This document shows positions 62,630 to 64,000 of a DNA stretch of 64,000 nucleotides, in pieces (position 1 is the first letter of the stretch; the number at the start of each line of letters is the position of its first letter). The position numbers and the translations under genes are program-made. Source of the DNA: Halobacillus sp. A1 (GTDB lineage Bacteria; Bacillota; Bacilli; Bacillales; Halobacillaceae); the NCBI RefSeq assembly GCF_024189295.1, contig NZ_JAIZEN010000008.1, positions 1 through 64,000 on the forward strand, written 5' to 3'. Under the pieces are notes generated by a model. It was not told the origin of the DNA and did no database searches. It worked only from the letters and a program-made list of their open reading frames with translations.

Positions 62630-62988
62630 TAAGAATGGAGGTTGAAGGACCGGGAAATCACTCGCTTTCCATGGGCGTACTAAGATGCTAAAGAGTTGCA
62701 ACAGGGTTTTGAGCTTTTTTTAGAAAAGGTTCAGTACCTGCTGCTCGGAACACTGTCTAGTCCTTCGGTTATTTTCTTCTAAACAGCCATTTTAACCATG
62801 CTAGAAAATTTGTCACATGAGAGTTTTATTCTTACATTTCTAATTCCGTCACTCAATATTATAGTTAGGTGGTTTTAGGAAGGGGCGAGACTCCTGTGGG
62901 AAGAGAGTGATTGGTGAGATCCCGGAAGGCGAAGCCTGAGGAAGCTCACTGCACTCCCACGGAAAGCGAGCCCCTTCCTGAAACCACC
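62630..62988. repeat. palindromic repeat copy 18 with a broken copy on its left
   Basis: A fragment (GAAGGACCGGGAAATCACTC, GCTTTCCATGGGCG) at 62643-62677 is the left half of a type A core. The intact core is 62868-62988: ends GGTGGTTTTAGGAAGGGGC and GCCCCTTCCTGAAACCACC pair with one G-T. This copy has the most different arm sequence of all, yet pairing is kept. Its left border (TTCCGTCACTCAATATTATA) matches that at 40.0 kb. This fills the gap 62606-63094. Confidence 0.88.
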
Positions 62989-63094
62989 TTTTACTCAACA
63001 CAATGACGGAACAGTGAAGTCGAATAGTAGAGTCTTCCTTATAACTGGAATATCATTCGATAACTCTTTTATAAAAAATCAGCTGCGTTTAACG

Positions 63095-63133
63095 TAAAAA
63101 AACCCACCAGTCTCGAGTTGAGACTGGTGGGTT
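63095..63133 (-). terminator. intrinsic terminator of the PCYCGC lipoprotein gene
   Basis: AACCCACCAGTCTC pairs perfectly with GAGACTGGTGGGTT over GAGTT-type loop bases; six T follow on the minus strand. Confidence 0.9.
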
Positions 63134-63145
63134 GATTTCTTACCG

Positions 63146-63640
63146 TTATACTTCTGGAGTAGGTGTAGGGTCTGCATACCCTTTTTCATACTTCTCATCT
63201 ATATCTTCACGAATGTCTTCCACAGATTTGCCGTCCTGGTGATCGACGATAGCTTGAGCTGCAATCTCTAAACAAACTCCGCATTTTGTTCCATGATCAT
63301 CCCAGACAAGCGATCCATCCTCATGATTTTCAGAAATGAAGCAATCATAATTATCACGATGTCCGGCCGTTTCTCCACAGCCGCAATAGCATGGCATTTG
63401 TTCCAGTAAATCTTTGTTTTTAGAAACAGCAAAGTAAATGTCCTGGACTTCCTCGGGTTTTTCTTCTAAGAAAGCTGGCTGGACGTCTAGACTTGAGGTT
63501 TCTTCACGTATATCTCCATTTTCAGTAGTTTCATGGGTATGGCCATCATGATCATCTGCGGACTCATCCTTATCTTCGGCACATCCTGCCAAAAAGGTGG
63601 ATAGTAACAAACTGACAACTATAAAAAGCTTTATTTTCAA
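63146..63640 (-). CDS. PCYCGC-motif lipoprotein
   Basis: 164 residues. Signal peptide with lipobox LAGC (Cys about residue 20), a His/Asp-rich stretch (DDHDGHTHE) that could bind metal, then the conserved PCYCGCGETAGHRDNYDCF and TKCGVCLEIA with six or more cysteines. The family occurs in spore-forming bacilli; its role is unknown, and metal or redox handling is plausible from the Cys/His content (inference). It ends in TPTPEV. Confidence 0.85.
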   Translation of the reverse strand: MKIKLFIVVSLLLSTFLAGCAEDKDESADDHDGHTHETTENGDIREETSSLDVQPAFLEEKPEEVQDIYFAVSKNKDLLEQMPCYCGCGETAGHRDNYDCFISENHEDGSLVWDDHGTKCGVCLEIAAQAIVDHQDGKSVEDIREDIDEKYEKGYADPTPTPEV

Positions 63641-63742
63641 TAAGATCTTCCTCCTATTATATAAATCTCCTCTATAATAGTTGGAACGAGGAGAAAGTAC
63701 AAGGTCGTTTGGACCTATGAAACGAGAAGCAAATTCATGTAC

Positions 63743-64000
63743 TCATTTGCCAAAAGAAGATAAAAACTTCACCCGGTCCCCCATTGGCGGGACACGATCA
63801 TCCACTAGTGCGATCTCCAATATGGCGGGTCCATTTTGATAGAGTAACTTTTCGATAGATTCCTGTTCCAAATCTTCCATCTTATCTACGCGGGTACTCG
63901 GGATTCCCATAGTAAGCGCTAAAGCAGAAATATCGACAGGCTCCTGTGCGAAGCGTTCGTGGGCTCTTTGATACTGGAGAGAGTGCCCATGATGCACCAT
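63743..64000 (-). CDS. thiamine pyrophosphate enzyme, C-terminal part (partial)
   Basis: The last 85 codons of a gene that continues beyond the window. The pattern HSLQYQRAHERFAQEPVDIS, ALALTMGIPSTRVDKMEDLE and GPAILEIALVDDRVPPMGDR is that of the C-terminal TPP domain of acetolactate synthase/benzoylformate decarboxylase-like enzymes. The specific enzyme cannot be named from this end. Confidence 0.7.
   Translation of the reverse strand: MVHHGHSLQYQRAHERFAQEPVDISALALTMGIPSTRVDKMEDLEQESIEKLLYQNGPAILEIALVDDRVPPMGDRVKFLSSFGK

Overview
The window looks like a chromosomal segment of a spore-forming, low-GC Bacillaceae bacterium, probably a moderate halophile of the Halobacillus type. Evidence for this: the block sigW-rsiW-cdaA-cdaR-glmM-glmS is in the order known from Bacillus; an rRNA/tRNA operon precedes it; there is a Spo0E-like phosphatase; TTG and GTG starts with strong AAGGAGG sites are common; and many proteins and lipoproteins are strongly acidic. 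The genus is an inference, not a sequence match.

Layout. 1-1.48 kb: 3' end of a 23S rRNA gene, a 5S gene, ten tRNA genes and a terminator. 1.5-11.3 kb: HAD phosphatase, arginase, Spo0E-like protein, the envelope-stress pair SigW/RsiW with its own SigW promoter, the c-di-AMP cyclase CdaA and its regulator CdaR, then GlmM and GlmS (amino-sugar supply for the wall). The glmS leader carries a glmS ribozyme followed by a textbook intrinsic terminator just before the start codon. 11.3-17.2 kb: small unknown proteins, an AraC/GyrI-like regulator, a SurA-like lipoprotein, an S66 peptidase and lactate dehydrogenase with two Rex boxes. 17.2-21.5 kb: a holin-like type I toxin, a methyltransferase, UspA, a SulP transporter and two divergent excisionase-like HTH proteins. 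Two regulatory regions here carry the same unusual array, four TTATAA-like hexamers at exactly 10-bp steps. 21.5-30.9 kb: Tyr-rich protein, metallo-hydrolase/VOC/membrane protein run, Gfo/Idh oxidoreductase, cydDC under a Rex box, and a SIMPL protein. 31.7-39.5 kb: threonine synthase, arsenic operon arsRBC-arsA-trxB, and a sortase with its LPDTA substrate. 40.5-50.2 kb: amino-acid oxidase-like protein, GAF-STAS protein, then a block (DJ-1, two divergent MurE-like ligases, HD hydrolase, second RibF-like protein, DUF1450 protein) bounded by two inverted copies of a repeat island. 50.3-64 kb: MarR/MFS efflux, SAM hydrolase-like protein, DUF4362 lipoprotein, aldo/keto reductase, bioY-bioB, UV endonuclease, YceI, RDD, CDP-alcohol transferase, alanine symporter, flavin reductase, PCYCGC lipoprotein and the 3' part of a TPP enzyme gene.

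Most long non-coding gaps hold a dispersed family of ~120-bp GC-rich palindromes. Their end arms differ between copies but stay self-complementary. They are flanked by AT-rich outer arms that are also inverted repeats. I count about ten intact cores and about seven fragments or chimeras, one core interrupted by a second repeat type, and two copies that abut what look like cut-off gene tails. No transposase, integrase, CRISPR array or plasmid origin is visible.

Themes: wall and envelope stress (SigW, c-di-AMP, GlmM/S, MurE-like pair, sortase), redox control (Rex sites at ldh and cydDC), and metalloid resistance (ars operon with its own thioredoxin reductase).
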